A stretch of 64,000 nt of DNA. It comes from Renibacterium salmoninarum ATCC 33209 (GTDB taxonomy: Bacteria; Actinomycetota; Actinomycetes; Actinomycetales; Micrococcaceae). A program made the position numbers and the translations under genes. The DNA lies in the NCBI RefSeq assembly GCF_000018885.1, contig NC_010168.1, positions 1,116,001 to 1,180,000 of the forward strand. The letters run 5' to 3'. This document shows, in pieces, positions 27,132 to 36,389 of the stretch. The notes beneath the pieces are model-generated. The model was given only the letters and a program-made list of their open reading frames with translations. It was not told the origin of the DNA and searched no databases. Numbering within the stretch: the first letter of the stretch is position 1; every line of letters begins with the position of its first letter.

Positions 27132-28157
27132 GTGTTCAGGGACAAGACTCTACTAATAACTGGCGGCACAGGTTCCTTTGGAAACGCTGTTCTCAAGAAC
27201 TTCCTCGATTCAGACATTGGTGAAATACGCATTTTCTCGCGAGATGAGAAGAAGCAAGATGATATGCGCAAGGCTTTCAACAACGACAAACTCAAGTTCT
27301 ATATTGGGGATGTTCGTGATCTCGCAAGCGTCCGCGAAGCGGTTCGAGATGTGGACTTCATCTTCCACGCTGCCGCTTTAAAGCAGGTGCCCTCTTGCGA
27401 GTTCTTTCCAATGGAAGCAGTTCGGACGAACGTCATGGGTACCGATAACTTACTCACAGCAGCGATCGACGAAGGCGTCAAGCGGGTCGTCTGTCTCTCT
27501 ACTGACAAGGCGGCCTATCCGATCAATGCGATGGGGACCTCCAAAGCAATGATGGAAAAGGTAGTCATTGCGAAATCAAGAAACGTTGATCCTGCAAAAA
27601 CGATGATTTCCTGTACTCGATACGGGAACGTTATGGCATCTCGAGGTTCAGTAATTCCGCTATTTGCTGAACAGATATTGGCGGGAAAACCGCTAACCAT
27701 TACAGACCCGAATATGACCAGGTTCCTGATGAACCTTGATGAGGCAGTCGAACTCGTGATTTTCGCCTTTGAACATGCAAATCAAGGTGATCTTTTTATT
27801 CAGAAAGCCGACGCATCTTCAGTAGGAGATCTAGCGCAAGCGATGAAGAAAATTTTCGCTTCTTCCACGGATATTCAGGTTATTGGTACCCGACATGGCG
27901 AGAAGGCTCATGAGACGCTGCTTACTCGTGAGGAGCGTGCTAAGTCTGAGGATCTTGGTGATTATTTTCGCGTTCCTGCGGACACCCGTGATCTTAACTA
28001 CGGTAAGTTCTTTGACTCTGGTGAAGCATTGGAAGACGAACTTGATGACTATACGTCGCACAACACTCAACAGTTGGACGTAGACCAGATTGTGGAAAAG
28101 ATTCTGAGCACAGACTATATGAAGGCTGTTTTGCAGTCGCGCTCCGCCGGTAACTAG
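27132..28157 (+). CDS. UDP-N-acetylglucosamine 4,6-dehydratase/epimerase (CapE/FnlA type)
   Basis: 341 residues from GTG 27132, preceded by GAGGAG. It is an extended SDR of the CapE/FlaA1 group: NAD(P)-binding ITGGTGSFGNAVL, acidic GDVRDLASV, AALKQVPSCEFFP, and the variant active site STDKAAYPINAMGTSKAMMEK, where Met replaces the usual Tyr. CapE/FnlA makes the first intermediate of UDP-L-FucNAc; FucNAc-type sugars are plausible in this organism's surface polysaccharide. Base composition is lower in GC than in the housekeeping genes, suggesting transfer. It is the first gene of a two-gene unit with the glycosyltransferase that follows. Confidence 0.85.
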   Translation: MFRDKTLLITGGTGSFGNAVLKNFLDSDIGEIRIFSRDEKKQDDMRKAFNNDKLKFYIGDVRDLASVREAVRDVDFIFHAAALKQVPSCEFFPMEAVRTNVMGTDNLLTAAIDEGVKRVVCLSTDKAAYPINAMGTSKAMMEKVVIAKSRNVDPAKTMISCTRYGNVMASRGSVIPLFAEQILAGKPLTITDPNMTRFLMNLDEAVELVIFAFEHANQGDLFIQKADASSVGDLAQAMKKIFASSTDIQVIGTRHGEKAHETLLTREERAKSEDLGDYFRVPADTRDLNYGKFFDSGEALEDELDDYTSHNTQQLDVDQIVEKILSTDYMKAVLQSRSAGN

Positions 28158-28160
28158 CCA

Positions 28161-29390
28161 ATGGCTCGCAAACCTAAAGTCTTGGTAGTTGGGCAGCATT
28201 TTTGGCCTGAAGGTTTTCGAATAAACGATATTTGTGACTTTTTTGTTGAAAACGATCTCGATATAGAGGTCTTATGTGGACTGCCAAATTATCCGACGGG
28301 GGAGTATTCGCCCGGATACTCATGGCGAGGTCCGTATCGTGAATCTCATCGGGGCATAAAAATATATCGTGCATTCGAGATCAGACGCGGATCAAACTCT
28401 AACGCTAGAGTTTTTTTGAATTACGTTTCGTTTCCATTTTTTAGTCTGTTTCATCTCCCTCGATTGATCTTCGGCAGATACGATCATGTTTTCATTTACC
28501 AACTTTCACCAGTGATGATGGGAATCGTCGGTATCTTTTTGGGCAAGATCAAGCGGATTCCAACGACGATGTATGTCTTGGATCTTTGGCCAGAGAACCT
28601 CTTTTCAGTGCTCGATGTGAAGCGTCCCTGGATGCGGAAGATCGCGGAAAAAGTATCGCATTGGCATTATCGACAAGTAGATAGGATTGTCGTTTTATCG
28701 GACTTGATGAGATCCAAATTGGGTGAGATATCGCATCTCGCCGCCGAAAATATTGAAGTGATTCCTCAGGCCTGTGAAAAGATCTATGAGGAAGAAATTC
28801 ACGACGCTGAACTTGCCGCCCAGCTTGGCCCCGGGTTCAAGATAGTCTTCGCCGGTAACATCAGTCCTACACAGTCTTTCGAGACCATTCTGGACGCGGC
28901 GACGGAGCTCCAGCTTGACGGCTATACCGACATAAAGTGGGTCATCGTTGGCGATGGCATGAGCCGACATGAGGTCGAGGCCGAGGTTGAAAGGCGTGGA
29001 CTCTCCTCGGTATTTGTTTTCGAAGGTCATCACCCGATTGCAGATATACCGAAATACACAACCTTGGCCGACGCTTTAGCCGGGTGCCTAGTGAAGAGCG
29101 AGCTGTTAGAAGCAACCGTTCCAGCAAAGGTGATGTCCTACATCGCGGCGGGGCGCCCGCTATTGCTAGCTATGGATGGCGAAGTAAAAGAGCTCGTGAC
29201 CGAAAATGCGAAATGTGGTCTGGTCGGACCCGCTGGAGATGCTGCTGCTTTGGCCGCCAACGTGCGCGTTCTCTACTCGATGTCAAGCGACGAACGGCAA
29301 ACGATGGGTGCTAGGGGCAAGAAGTATCACTTTGAGCACCTCGAGAGGAATTTAGTGTTGGGCCAGCTCACCGATTTCTTGCTGAAATAG
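28161..29390 (+). CDS. Glycosyltransferase family 4 (WbuB-like)
   Basis: 409 residues, 3 nt after the dehydratase stop. N-terminal GT-B domain: VVGQHFWPEGFRINDICDF and CGLPNYPTGEYSPGY, typical of WbuB/capsular FucNAc transferases. The C-terminal GT4 domain has IVFAGNISPTQSFETIL and LLEATVPAKVMSYIAAGRPLL with the conserved Glu/Lys. A hydrophobic stretch (about residues 88-105 and 118-130) suggests membrane association. AT-rich codon use matches its upstream neighbour. Probably transfers an amino sugar during surface-polysaccharide repeat assembly. Confidence 0.82.
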   Translation: MARKPKVLVVGQHFWPEGFRINDICDFFVENDLDIEVLCGLPNYPTGEYSPGYSWRGPYRESHRGIKIYRAFEIRRGSNSNARVFLNYVSFPFFSLFHLPRLIFGRYDHVFIYQLSPVMMGIVGIFLGKIKRIPTTMYVLDLWPENLFSVLDVKRPWMRKIAEKVSHWHYRQVDRIVVLSDLMRSKLGEISHLAAENIEVIPQACEKIYEEEIHDAELAAQLGPGFKIVFAGNISPTQSFETILDAATELQLDGYTDIKWVIVGDGMSRHEVEAEVERRGLSSVFVFEGHHPIADIPKYTTLADALAGCLVKSELLEATVPAKVMSYIAAGRPLLLAMDGEVKELVTENAKCGLVGPAGDAAALAANVRVLYSMSSDERQTMGARGKKYHFEHLERNLVLGQLTDFLLK

Positions 29391-29554
29391 CTGAGCTGCG
29401 TACTTGGCCGAGCTGGGTAAGGTTTGAAAAGAGAATCTTTGTTGGTTGAATACGCGTGAAATGAGCTTCAGGCAGAAGTTTGCCACTTCGCCCAGAATGA
29501 AACTATCAAGACGTGATAACCATCTTTCAGCTTGGTTCGGAAAGTAAGACTTTT

Positions 29555-30577
29555 CTATGCTTCGTTGAGTAGTTCCGGCCCTTTTTGCCTTAGTAATGCC
29601 AAATCATGTTCAACCATGTTTCTGGCGATTTCGTGGAATCGAGTTGTCGGGCTCCAGCCCAGTCGATCTGAAATCTTCTTCGCTTCTCCTCGCATCTCGG
29701 GTGCCTCCAGAGGGCGAGCGAATAGGGGATCGGTTCGGATCAGTGATTCTCCGTTAGCGATTCCAGCCGCTTCGAAAGCCGACAGTACAAATTCTCGGAT
29801 GCTGTGTGATTCGCCGCTGGCAATGATGTAGTCATCCGCTTCTGCCGACTCTAAGATTAACTCCATGGCCCGAACACAGTCCGGTGCCCAGCCGAAATCT
29901 CGAATAGCATTGAGATTTCCTAGAATCAAGTCTTTTTTCATCCCAAGCGCTATTGCTGCCACCCCGAGGCTTATCTTGCGGGTGACGAAGCTAGGCGGGC
30001 GACGGGTCGATTCGTGGTTATACAAGATGCCGGTTGAGGCGAGCAGTCCTCTGGACCTATAGAGTGCTGCCGAGCGATGCGCCATAGCCTTAGCGACTCC
30101 ATAAGGAGAAAGCGGAGCTAAAGCTGTCCCTTCAACCTGTGGGACTTCGCTGGCATGACCGAAAATCTCTGCACTCGAGGCCTGAAAAAAGCGAACTTCT
30201 GAGCCGGAAGCATTTTGGAGCTCCAGCGAGGCGTCCATCAAGGCGATTGCTGAAGCCCCACTGATCAAAGCAGTTTGGTATGGCTCTTTCCACGAAGTGG
30301 CAACTGAGCTGATCCCACCGAGATTGAACACCGCATCAGGAGTCAAGTCTAAAATTAGTTGGCGAAGCCGATTTGAGTCCGAAAGATCGCCTTGATGCAG
30401 TTCAACTTGCTCGACCAACGTTTCGTTTCGCGGCAGTTCGGTCTCGCGTACTAGTCCGTGCACCTTCCAGCCCTTGGCAACGAGACTTTCTGCTAGATAT
30501 GATCCATCCTGGCCACGGACTCCAGTAATAAAAGCAACACGATCGGTAGCGATCGAAGTAGGGCTCGGCTGACTCAT
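29555..30577 (-). CDS. GDP-mannose 4,6-dehydratase-like SDR (paralogue 2)
   Basis: 340 residues: [17 protein letters not shown] nucleotide-binding loop, [20 protein letters not shown] active-site Tyr/Lys, and [21 protein letters not shown], the GMD hallmark. It overlaps the upstream GMD gene by ATGA, so the two are co-translated. It diverges from the canonical enzyme in the dimer/nucleotide regions ([14 protein letters not shown] against [14 protein letters not shown]). It may have become the reductase or epimerase acting on the GDP-4-keto-6-deoxymannose made by its neighbour. That is inference. Confidence 0.75.
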   Translation of the reverse strand: MSQPSPTSIATDRVAFITGVRGQDGSYLAESLVAKGWKVHGLVRETELPRNETLVEQVELHQGDLSDSNRLRQLILDLTPDAVFNLGGISSVATSWKEPYQTALISGASAIALMDASLELQNASGSEVRFFQASSAEIFGHASEVPQVEGTALAPLSPYGVAKAMAHRSAALYRSRGLLASTGILYNHESTRRPPSFVTRKISLGVAAIALGMKKDLILGNLNAIRDFGWAPDCVRAMELILESAEADDYIIASGESHSIREFVLSAFEAAGIANGESLIRTDPLFARPLEAPEMRGEAKKISDRLGWSPTTRFHEIARNMVEHDLALLRQKGPELLNEA

Positions 30578-31557
30578 CGTGCTAAGTGTCGCTGTTCCTG
30601 TAGATCATTGGTAACCATCATCGTGACTAGTTCTTTGAACGACACCTTAGGTTGCCAACCCAATGCGTTTTTAGCCTTGGCAGAGTCACCAATGAGTAGA
30701 TCGACTTCAGCGGGTCGCATGAACTGCGGATCTTGGCGAACATAACTCCGCCAATCGCTGAGCTCCGCCGCTTCAAAAGCGGCATCGAGGAAGTCCTCGA
30801 TCGAATGAGTTTCTCCTGTGGAGATGACGTAGTCGTCAGCCTCTGGCTGTTGCAACATAAGCCACATGGCCTCAACATATTCTCCCGCGAATCCCCAATC
30901 ACGCTTCGCATCAAGATTACCGAGAACAATTTGTTGCTGCAGGCCCAATTTAATCCGGGCTACAGCCTGCGAGATCTTGCGCGTGACGAACTCGGGTCCG
31001 CGCCGCGGCGATTCGTGGTTGAACAGAACGCCGCTTGAGGCATGCATTCCGTAAGATTCCCGATAGTTGATAGTCATATAGTGACCGAAAACCTTAGCTA
31101 CACCATAAGGGGATCGTGGCCAGAGCAGGGTCTCTTCAGTCTGAGGAACTTGTTGAACCTTCCCAAACATTTCAGAGGACGACGCCTGGTAAAAGCGAAC
31201 CTTTGTGATGTCATCTGCAGCATAAAGCCTGGTTGCCTCAAGCATGTTGAGCACGCCCTTGCCCGTTACATCTGAAGTAAGAGACGCGTTTTCCCAGGAG
31301 TAAGCGACGAACGAGATTGCACCAAGGTTATAGACCTCATCTGGTTGTGCAATGCCTAAAACCCGCACCAAGGAGGAAACATCAGTGAGATCCCCTGTTA
31401 ATAATTTGACGTCAGGTACGGTCTCCCGCACTAGATCGAACTTTGGATTGTTCTGGCCTCGGATTAGGCCGAAGACCTCGTACCCCTTGGAGAGCAGTAA
31501 CTCTGCGAGATATAGCCCGTCTTGGCCCGTAATTCCTGTTATTAGCGCGCGAGGCAT
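30574..31557 (-). CDS. gmd: GDP-mannose 4,6-dehydratase
   Basis: 327 residues with canonical GMD motifs: [80 protein letters not shown]. It converts GDP-D-mannose to GDP-4-keto-6-deoxy-D-mannose, precursor of GDP-fucose, GDP-rhamnose or perosamine. It lies in the minus-strand unit GT4-gmd-gmd-like of the polysaccharide island. Confidence 0.88.
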   Translation of the reverse strand: MPRALITGITGQDGLYLAELLLSKGYEVFGLIRGQNNPKFDLVRETVPDVKLLTGDLTDVSSLVRVLGIAQPDEVYNLGAISFVAYSWENASLTSDVTGKGVLNMLEATRLYAADDITKVRFYQASSSEMFGKVQQVPQTEETLLWPRSPYGVAKVFGHYMTINYRESYGMHASSGVLFNHESPRRGPEFVTRKISQAVARIKLGLQQQIVLGNLDAKRDWGFAGEYVEAMWLMLQQPEADDYVISTGETHSIEDFLDAAFEAAELSDWRSYVRQDPQFMRPAEVDLLIGDSAKAKNALGWQPKVSFKELVTMMVTNDLQEQRHLAR

Positions 31558-31584
31558 CGTCCATCAATCCTTTTCGTCGAGAAG

Positions 31585-31621
31585 TAGGCAAGGCAATTGC
31601 AGTTGCCTAAACGCTTGCCTA
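31585..31621. repeat. Nested inverted repeats upstream of gmd
   Basis: TAGGCAAG (31585-31592) pairs with CTTGCCTA (31614-31621). Inside, AGGCAA (31591-31596) pairs with TTGCCT (31603-31608). The two hairpins are mutually exclusive at their shared bases. The repeats lie in the 77-bp gap between the end of the GT4 gene and gmd, so they may be a terminator, an operator or an mRNA-processing structure. Confidence 0.45.
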
Positions 31622-31634
31622 TTGTTTCACTGTT

Positions 31635-32753
31635 TTACTGGTTGCGCTGGTTCAACGCGAATTTGTAGGCGGCATCGTGGGCGGCTGCACACCGTTCCCA
31701 GGTGAATTCTTTGACTCGGTCCAACCCTTTCGCCTGAAGTTCCGCGCCGCGCTCGGTCGCCTCCAATATTCCCTGTGCAATCGATTCAGCTGACTCGGCG
31801 TCGAAAAGAACTGCTGCGTCGCCCACTACCTCTGGCAGCGCGCCGGACTTTGACGAGGCTACTGGACAGCCAGAGGCCATCGCTTCTAACGGGGGTAAGC
31901 CAAATCCCTCGTACAGGCTCGGGAACACCATGCATTTAGCGGTGCGATAAAGATCCTTTAGCTCTTCAAACGACACTAAACCGCGGACTTCGACATTATC
32001 CGGCGGTGATAATTCGTCCAATCCGCCTCCCGTAAGAACTAGGGTGAGATCGGGATGCGATTTTTTAAGAATTTTCATGGCTTCAAATAACTTCGCGTGG
32101 TTCTTATGTGCCCAACCTCTAGCTGGGTACATAATGAAGTCGCCGCGGTCACCCAAATTCGGTATGAATGCCTCAGTCTCGACGGCTAAGTACGCTGTGA
32201 AGATTTTTTCCGGTGAGACTCCCAGATGATCTATGATCGTTTGCTTTGCAAAGTCACTGATAGTGATCAAAGCATCAGCTTTCCGGGCGGTCCTTTCGTA
32301 GAAGAATCTGCGATAAATTTTCTCCACACGGCTGAAGAGGTGCGGCAGGTCGCGATGCTGAACATCGCAAAGCGTTTGAACCATTGGCATCGACTTGCGA
32401 GGTCGGGGGAGGGCTACGGCAAAAGGAACGTGGTAGACATCGTTACCATCAATCCGCCGACGGAGTTTCGAATGATGAATTAGACCTTTGAAGAGAGTCA
32501 AGATCTTGTCTTTGTTGGAAGCGCCGCCTGCCATTTCCGGACACACGACCTCGTCAATTTTGGCTGAAAAGCCTTGAGCTTGTGGCCCGACAAAGGTAGT
32601 GGCTTTGATCTTCGGAAAATCTTCTAACCCTTGCATCAACCCTCGGGCATACGTCTCGCCGCCACCCATGGACCCAGGTACTAGGGTGAGCATCGGAATC
32701 GCGACGCGTAAGTCGGGCGCTGTTGAATCATTGAGGGATGTACTAGAACTCAT
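31635..32753 (-). CDS. Glycosyltransferase family 4
   Basis: 372 residues. The N-terminal donor/acceptor fold has [18 protein letters not shown]. The C-terminal GT4 nucleotide-sugar domain has [18 protein letters not shown], then [23 protein letters not shown] with the conserved E-x7-E motif, and GDAAVLFD. Mannosyl/rhamnosyl-type transferases share this pattern; the substrate cannot be read from sequence. The start lies 32 bp from the IS copy 2 edge, so any native promoter further upstream has been replaced by the element. Confidence 0.82.
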   Translation of the reverse strand: MSSSTSLNDSTAPDLRVAIPMLTLVPGSMGGGETYARGLMQGLEDFPKIKATTFVGPQAQGFSAKIDEVVCPEMAGGASNKDKILTLFKGLIHHSKLRRRIDGNDVYHVPFAVALPRPRKSMPMVQTLCDVQHRDLPHLFSRVEKIYRRFFYERTARKADALITISDFAKQTIIDHLGVSPEKIFTAYLAVETEAFIPNLGDRGDFIMYPARGWAHKNHAKLFEAMKILKKSHPDLTLVLTGGGLDELSPPDNVEVRGLVSFEELKDLYRTAKCMVFPSLYEGFGLPPLEAMASGCPVASSKSGALPEVVGDAAVLFDAESAESIAQGILEATERGAELQAKGLDRVKEFTWERCAAAHDAAYKFALNQRNQ

Positions 32754-32784
32754 GACTCAACAATATCTGTCCCAAAGGTCCACC

Positions 32785-32797
32785 TGAATCGCCCCGG
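32785..32797. repeat. 13-bp IS terminal remnant abutting IS copy 2
   Basis: TGAATCGCCCCGG is identical to the first 13 bp of the C-variant IS end. It sits immediately before the T-variant end (TGAATCGCTCCGG) of copy 2. It is a leftover tip of another copy or a product of adjacent insertion/deletion. Confidence 0.75.
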
Positions 32798-32827
32798 TGA
32801 ATCGCTCCGGTGTGTCCGGAGGGTTTC

Positions 32828-33718
32828 TCAGACGATGAGCCTGTCGGCGGCTGCCGTGCTCTGGTAGTGATTGTAGTAGTGGTTTTCTAGCTCTACTGGT
32901 GGGATGTCTCCGCAGTACTGGTAGAGCCTTCGGTGGTTGTACCAATCGACCCATTCAGCAGTGCCGATTTCGACTTCTTCTAGAGTCCGCCAGGGCTTGC
33001 CGGGTTTGATCAGCTCGGTCTTATAAAGCCCGTTGATGGTTTCCGCCAAGACGTTGTCGTAACTATCACCCACAGAACCGATCGAGGGGCGGATACCGGC
33101 CTGGGCCAGGCGTTCGGTGAAGGCCAAGGAGGCGTATTGAGCCCCGGCATCGTGATGATGAATCACCCCGGAAATCTCAGCCCCGGCCCGTTCACGACTC
33201 CAGATTGCCTGATTAACTGCGTTGAGCACTAGCACGGTGTTCATAGAAGCACTCGCTGACCAGCCCAGGATCCTCCGAGAGTAAGCATCGATCACGAAGG
33301 CAACATAGACCCACCCGGACCAGGTCGAAACATAGGTGAAATCATCTACCCATAGCCGATCCGGTGCCGTTGGTGTGAAATCACGGCGGACCAAGTCCTT
33401 CGCTCGGGCCGCCTTCGAGTCTTTGATCGTGGTGCGTTTGACCTTGCCACGGACCGCACCCTGTATGCCAAGTAACCCCATGAGCCGTTCTACCGTGCAC
33501 CTGGCCACCGGCACACCTTCACGGTTCATCGCCAACCAGACTTTCCTGGTGCCGTGCACCCCGTAATTAGCGGCATACACCTTCTGGATCACGGGCTTGA
33601 GCACCTCATCACGTTGTTCTCGGTGAGATCGTGTTTTATCCACCCATTCGTAGTACGTGGACGGGGTGGTCTTCACCCCGTCCCAGTAAGCACCTGGCAG
33701 ATCGACTCGACACCCCAC
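32828..33718 (-). CDS. IS3-family transposase OrfB, copy 2
   Basis: 296 residues, rve/DDE integrase core: first Asp in WVDDFTYVSTWSGWVYVAFVID, second in HHHDAGAQYAS, catalytic Glu in DSYDNVLAETINGLYKTELI, and a C-terminal YNHRRLYQYCGDIPP motif. The family's usual first 40 or so residues are present only in another frame. It differs from copy 3 at a few positions (Met/Arg, Val/Ala, Val/Ala). Confidence 0.9.
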   Translation of the reverse strand: MGCRVDLPGAYWDGVKTTPSTYYEWVDKTRSHREQRDEVLKPVIQKVYAANYGVHGTRKVWLAMNREGVPVARCTVERLMGLLGIQGAVRGKVKRTTIKDSKAARAKDLVRRDFTPTAPDRLWVDDFTYVSTWSGWVYVAFVIDAYSRRILGWSASASMNTVLVLNAVNQAIWSRERAGAEISGVIHHHDAGAQYASLAFTERLAQAGIRPSIGSVGDSYDNVLAETINGLYKTELIKPGKPWRTLEEVEIGTAEWVDWYNHRRLYQYCGDIPPVELENHYYNHYQSTAAADRLIV

Positions 33719-33727
33719 CGCAATCCA

Positions 33728-34093
33728 TTATTCTCGCGGTGACCGGCATGGTCCTTGATGTATTTCACGATCAGTGTTGTGGCGGTCGAGTTCGACCGCG
33801 AAAAAAGCTGAAGCACTCCGAAGGATCGCGTTCGCCCGTTTCAGCTCAGCGTTCTCACGCCGTAACCGTTTCAGCTCGGCCGATTCCGTGCTCGTTGTTC
33901 CAGTTCTAGTACCAACATCGATCTCGGCTTGCCGGACCCATTTACGCACCGTTTCCGGCACACCCACACCCAAAAGCTGGGCAACTTTTTGCATCGCCGC
34001 CCACTCCGAAGATGCACCCTCCATCTCCGCCACCATGCGCACCGTACGATCCTTCAACTCCTGCGGATACCGTGTCGTAGTTTTCCCTGCCAT
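33728..34093 (-). CDS. IS3-family OrfA, copy 2
   Basis: 121 residues, identical in product to copy 1 OrfA. HTH plus leucine-rich coiled coil. The normal family ending (ELDRP..stop) is passed because one C is missing in CGCCACAAC, so the frame runs about 18 codons further to TAA. Confidence 0.9.
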   Translation of the reverse strand: MAGKTTTRYPQELKDRTVRMVAEMEGASSEWAAMQKVAQLLGVGVPETVRKWVRQAEIDVGTRTGTTSTESAELKRLRRENAELKRANAILRSASAFFAVELDRHNTDREIHQGPCRSPRE

Positions 34094-34143
34094 GTCCTGA
34101 TCCTCTCAAACAAGAAAGTCTCCGGACACACCGGGGCGATTCA

Positions 34144-34884
34144 CTGATTCGCGGCCAGTTTTGGCTTTGTAAGTTGAAAAGAAATCTGAGGACCACGCCG
34201 TTAGCTGTGCGGAAGTCTGGCTGAAGCAGCGGTTTGTTCCGTCTTTGCCGTTATTGAACTCAAGGTCCAAGACGCCAGGAAGCGTCATTCCATCGGCGGA
34301 CCAGCCACCGCCGCTTTGGATGAATACTTGCGCCTGGTTAGCCCCACTAGATTGATTGGGCTGTGCGAAATGATATGCGCCCCTAATCATGCCTATGTTG
34401 GCTGCCCGTTGTATTGCTGAGCAAAATAGTCGTTCATCGTCCAGGGGCCTTCAGACGCCTTGATATAGGCAAATCGGGCACCTTGGTTCCAGACAGTTTG
34501 CCAGTCGGCGTTTGCTTGCCAGCCGCGGACGTCGACGCCGCCCGGCATGGATTCAGCTCCAGATGGCTTACTGCCTGCCGCAGCCGCAGCTTGTGGTGCG
34601 GCGAATTGGCTATTTCCAAACCGTGTTTGAAGGTCTGGTTGTGCTGAAATTGCCTCAGCATTGGCGCCCATCACAGTGCCTGGACCGCTGGGCTTAACAA
34701 TGACTTGGCCGGAAGGTAGAACCACTGAGCTTGGATTAATCGCGTTCGGGTCAGCTGGGCCGGCAAGGGGCAAATGATTGAGCGACATCGTCGATGCCAT
34801 CGTGATAGGCGCGGTGGCTAGCGAGACTACGACTACGACGGAGAGTGCCGCGAGCAGCCTGATCGATTGTTGATTTAGGCCCAA
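34144..34884 (-). pseudogene. GH25 muramidase (lysozyme), frameshifted and truncated by IS copy 2
   Basis: N-terminal signal peptide (IRLLAALSVVVVVSLATAPITMAS), a spacer, then the GH25 start GVDVRGWQANADWQTVW and FAYIKASEG. The first frame stops at TAG just after NGQPT. One missing base near 34393-34399 separates it from NIGMIRGAYHFAQPNQSSG and VLDLEFN (catalytic Asp/Glu). The C-terminal part of the catalytic barrel is missing at the IS edge (34143). The gene encoded a secreted peptidoglycan hydrolase. Confidence 0.88.
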
Positions 34885-35007
34885 TGCTTTTCATTTCCGC
34901 TCAAGGGTTGCCTCGAACGTGACTGGTCTGCAATAGCGAGGCGTTGGCTTTCGAAGGTCGAAACACCACAGTCAATTCGTGCTTAAGGTTAGCAGCTGTG
35001 TTACAGG

Positions 35008-35088
35008 TGTGACTACTGTGAATATTGTGAACTCAAATCCATTGATTTGATTGAAGCGGTTCGAAATATTTATCCACAGCTTTTCGAA
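35008..35088. promoter_or_regulatory. Repeats and a perfect DnaA-box sequence upstream of the tad locus
   Basis: Within the 280-bp gap before tadA, TGTGA occurs three times at 9-bp spacing (35008, 35017, 35026). TTATCCACA, the consensus DnaA box, lies at 35070-35078, between inverted arms TTCGAAA (35060-35066) and TTTCGAA (35082-35088). No other coding signal is seen in the gap. Function is unknown; a single DnaA box can be a transcriptional site, or chance. Confidence 0.4.
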
Positions 35089-35164
35089 AATAATGGCAAA
35101 CCTCCAGATTCGTGAATTATCCTGTCGCCAGTCACAGGAAAAACACAGACTGGAAGGTATTGCG

Positions 35165-36389
35165 GTGGAAGCGACCAAAATCGTTGAGGACGAGGTCAGG
35201 GGATTGATCCGTCGGCGCGGGATTGATCCTTCGCGTCATGCAGCAGAATTACGTCGACTGATTGAGGCGGCCGTCAACGACTATGCCGATCGAGCGCTGC
35301 TAGGTGCTGTGCCTTCATTGGGTCATGCTGAGTTAGCTCGGCAATTGGTTTTTGATGCCGTTGCTGGATTTGGCGTTCTACAGCCGTATCTTGACGACCC
35401 AAATATTGAAGAAATCTGGATCAATTCGCCGACCGAAATTTACGTCGCCCGTCAGGGGAAAACTGAGCTCACGCCGCTACGGCTCACCGCCCAGCAAGTC
35501 CGCGATTTGGTTGAGCGGATGCTCAAGAGCTCTGGACACAGGCTTGACTTGAGCAGCCAGTTTGTTGATGCGGCGCTACCAGATGGTTCTCGACTGCACG
35601 TGGTGATTCCGGACATTACTCGTGAGCATTGGGCCGTCAATATCCGTAAATTTGTCGCCAAAGCGACAAGGTTAGAGCACCTTGTGGAGCTTGGGAGTTT
35701 GAATCAGCAAGCTGCCCGTTTTCTTGGCGCTGCCGTAACTACGGGACTGAATATTCTGGTCTCGGTGGCCACTCAGGCAGGTAAGACGACCTTAGTTGAA
35801 TTGTTTGTCGGCGAGTATCGGTACACGTGAGCGCGTGGTCACGGTTGAAGAAATTTGCGAATTGCAGTTTCCGCTTCGCGACGTTGTTGGGCTGCAGTGT
35901 CGTCAGCCCAATTTGGAAGGACAGGGAGGAATCCCGCTGCGCAGGCTGGTCAAAGAAGCACTGAGAATGCGCCCTGACCGCCTCATCGTCGGTGAAGTGC
36001 GGGAAGCAGAGAGCCTAGATATGTTGATCGCGCTCAACAGTGGCTTGCCGGGCATGTGCAGTATTCACGCCGATTCCGCTCATGATGCCATCACGAAGCT
36101 TTGTACCTTGCCGCTGTTGGCCGGGCAGAACATTTCGTCCTCGTTCGTGGTGCCAACAGTAGCCTCGTGCATCGATTTGGTGGTGCATTGCACGCGCCTT
36201 CCCACTGGACGCAGGCAAGTTACCGAGATCCTGGCGGTAGGAAGCCGAGTGGAAAACGGAATCATCGAAACTTCGCCAGTCTTCGCCGTGAAAGATGGCG
36301 TACTAACTTTAGTTGCCGCTGAGATGCCATCGCAGCGCAAGTTCGCTCAGGCCGGTTATGACGTGGCCGCGCTGTTAGAGGGGCGCTAA
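35165..36389 (+). pseudogene. TadA/CpaF-type secretion ATPase, frameshifted at the Walker A region
   Basis: AAA-type ATPase driving Flp/tad pilus assembly. GTG 35165 is taken as start because GGAAGG lies 8 nt upstream and the product begins in the usual place (EATKIVEDEVRGLIRRRG). Motifs: DDPNIEEIWINSPTEIYVA, PDGSRLHVVIP and a Walker A of TQAGKTT; the Gly before it is Val-Ala. One extra G at about 35791-35794 shifts the frame, after which LNCLSASIGTRERVVTVEE continues with Walker B/LRMRPDRLIVGEVRE. The frame ends at TAA 36389, overlapping tadB. Confidence 0.88.

Larger units (their letters stand above)
32798..34143 (-). mobile_element. IS3-family element, copy 2, full length (1346 bp)
   Basis: Ends TGAATCGCTCCGGTGTGTCC at 32798 and its imperfect inverted copy ending CGATTCA at 34143. 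It encodes orfA and orfB on the minus strand. There is no target-site duplication. Its outer right end truncates a GH25 gene and its left side abuts an IS-end remnant. It has the same orientation as copy 1, so the two bracket the polysaccharide genes. Confidence 0.95.

Noticed and set aside
32020..34150. Target-site duplication for IS copy 2
   Set aside because: Flanks on the two sides (cacc or ccgg against ctga) do not match at 3 or 4 bp.
35060..35088. Replication origin at the DnaA box
   Set aside because: Only one box, with no dnaA/dnaN/gyrB neighbourhood or AT-rich unwinding region.
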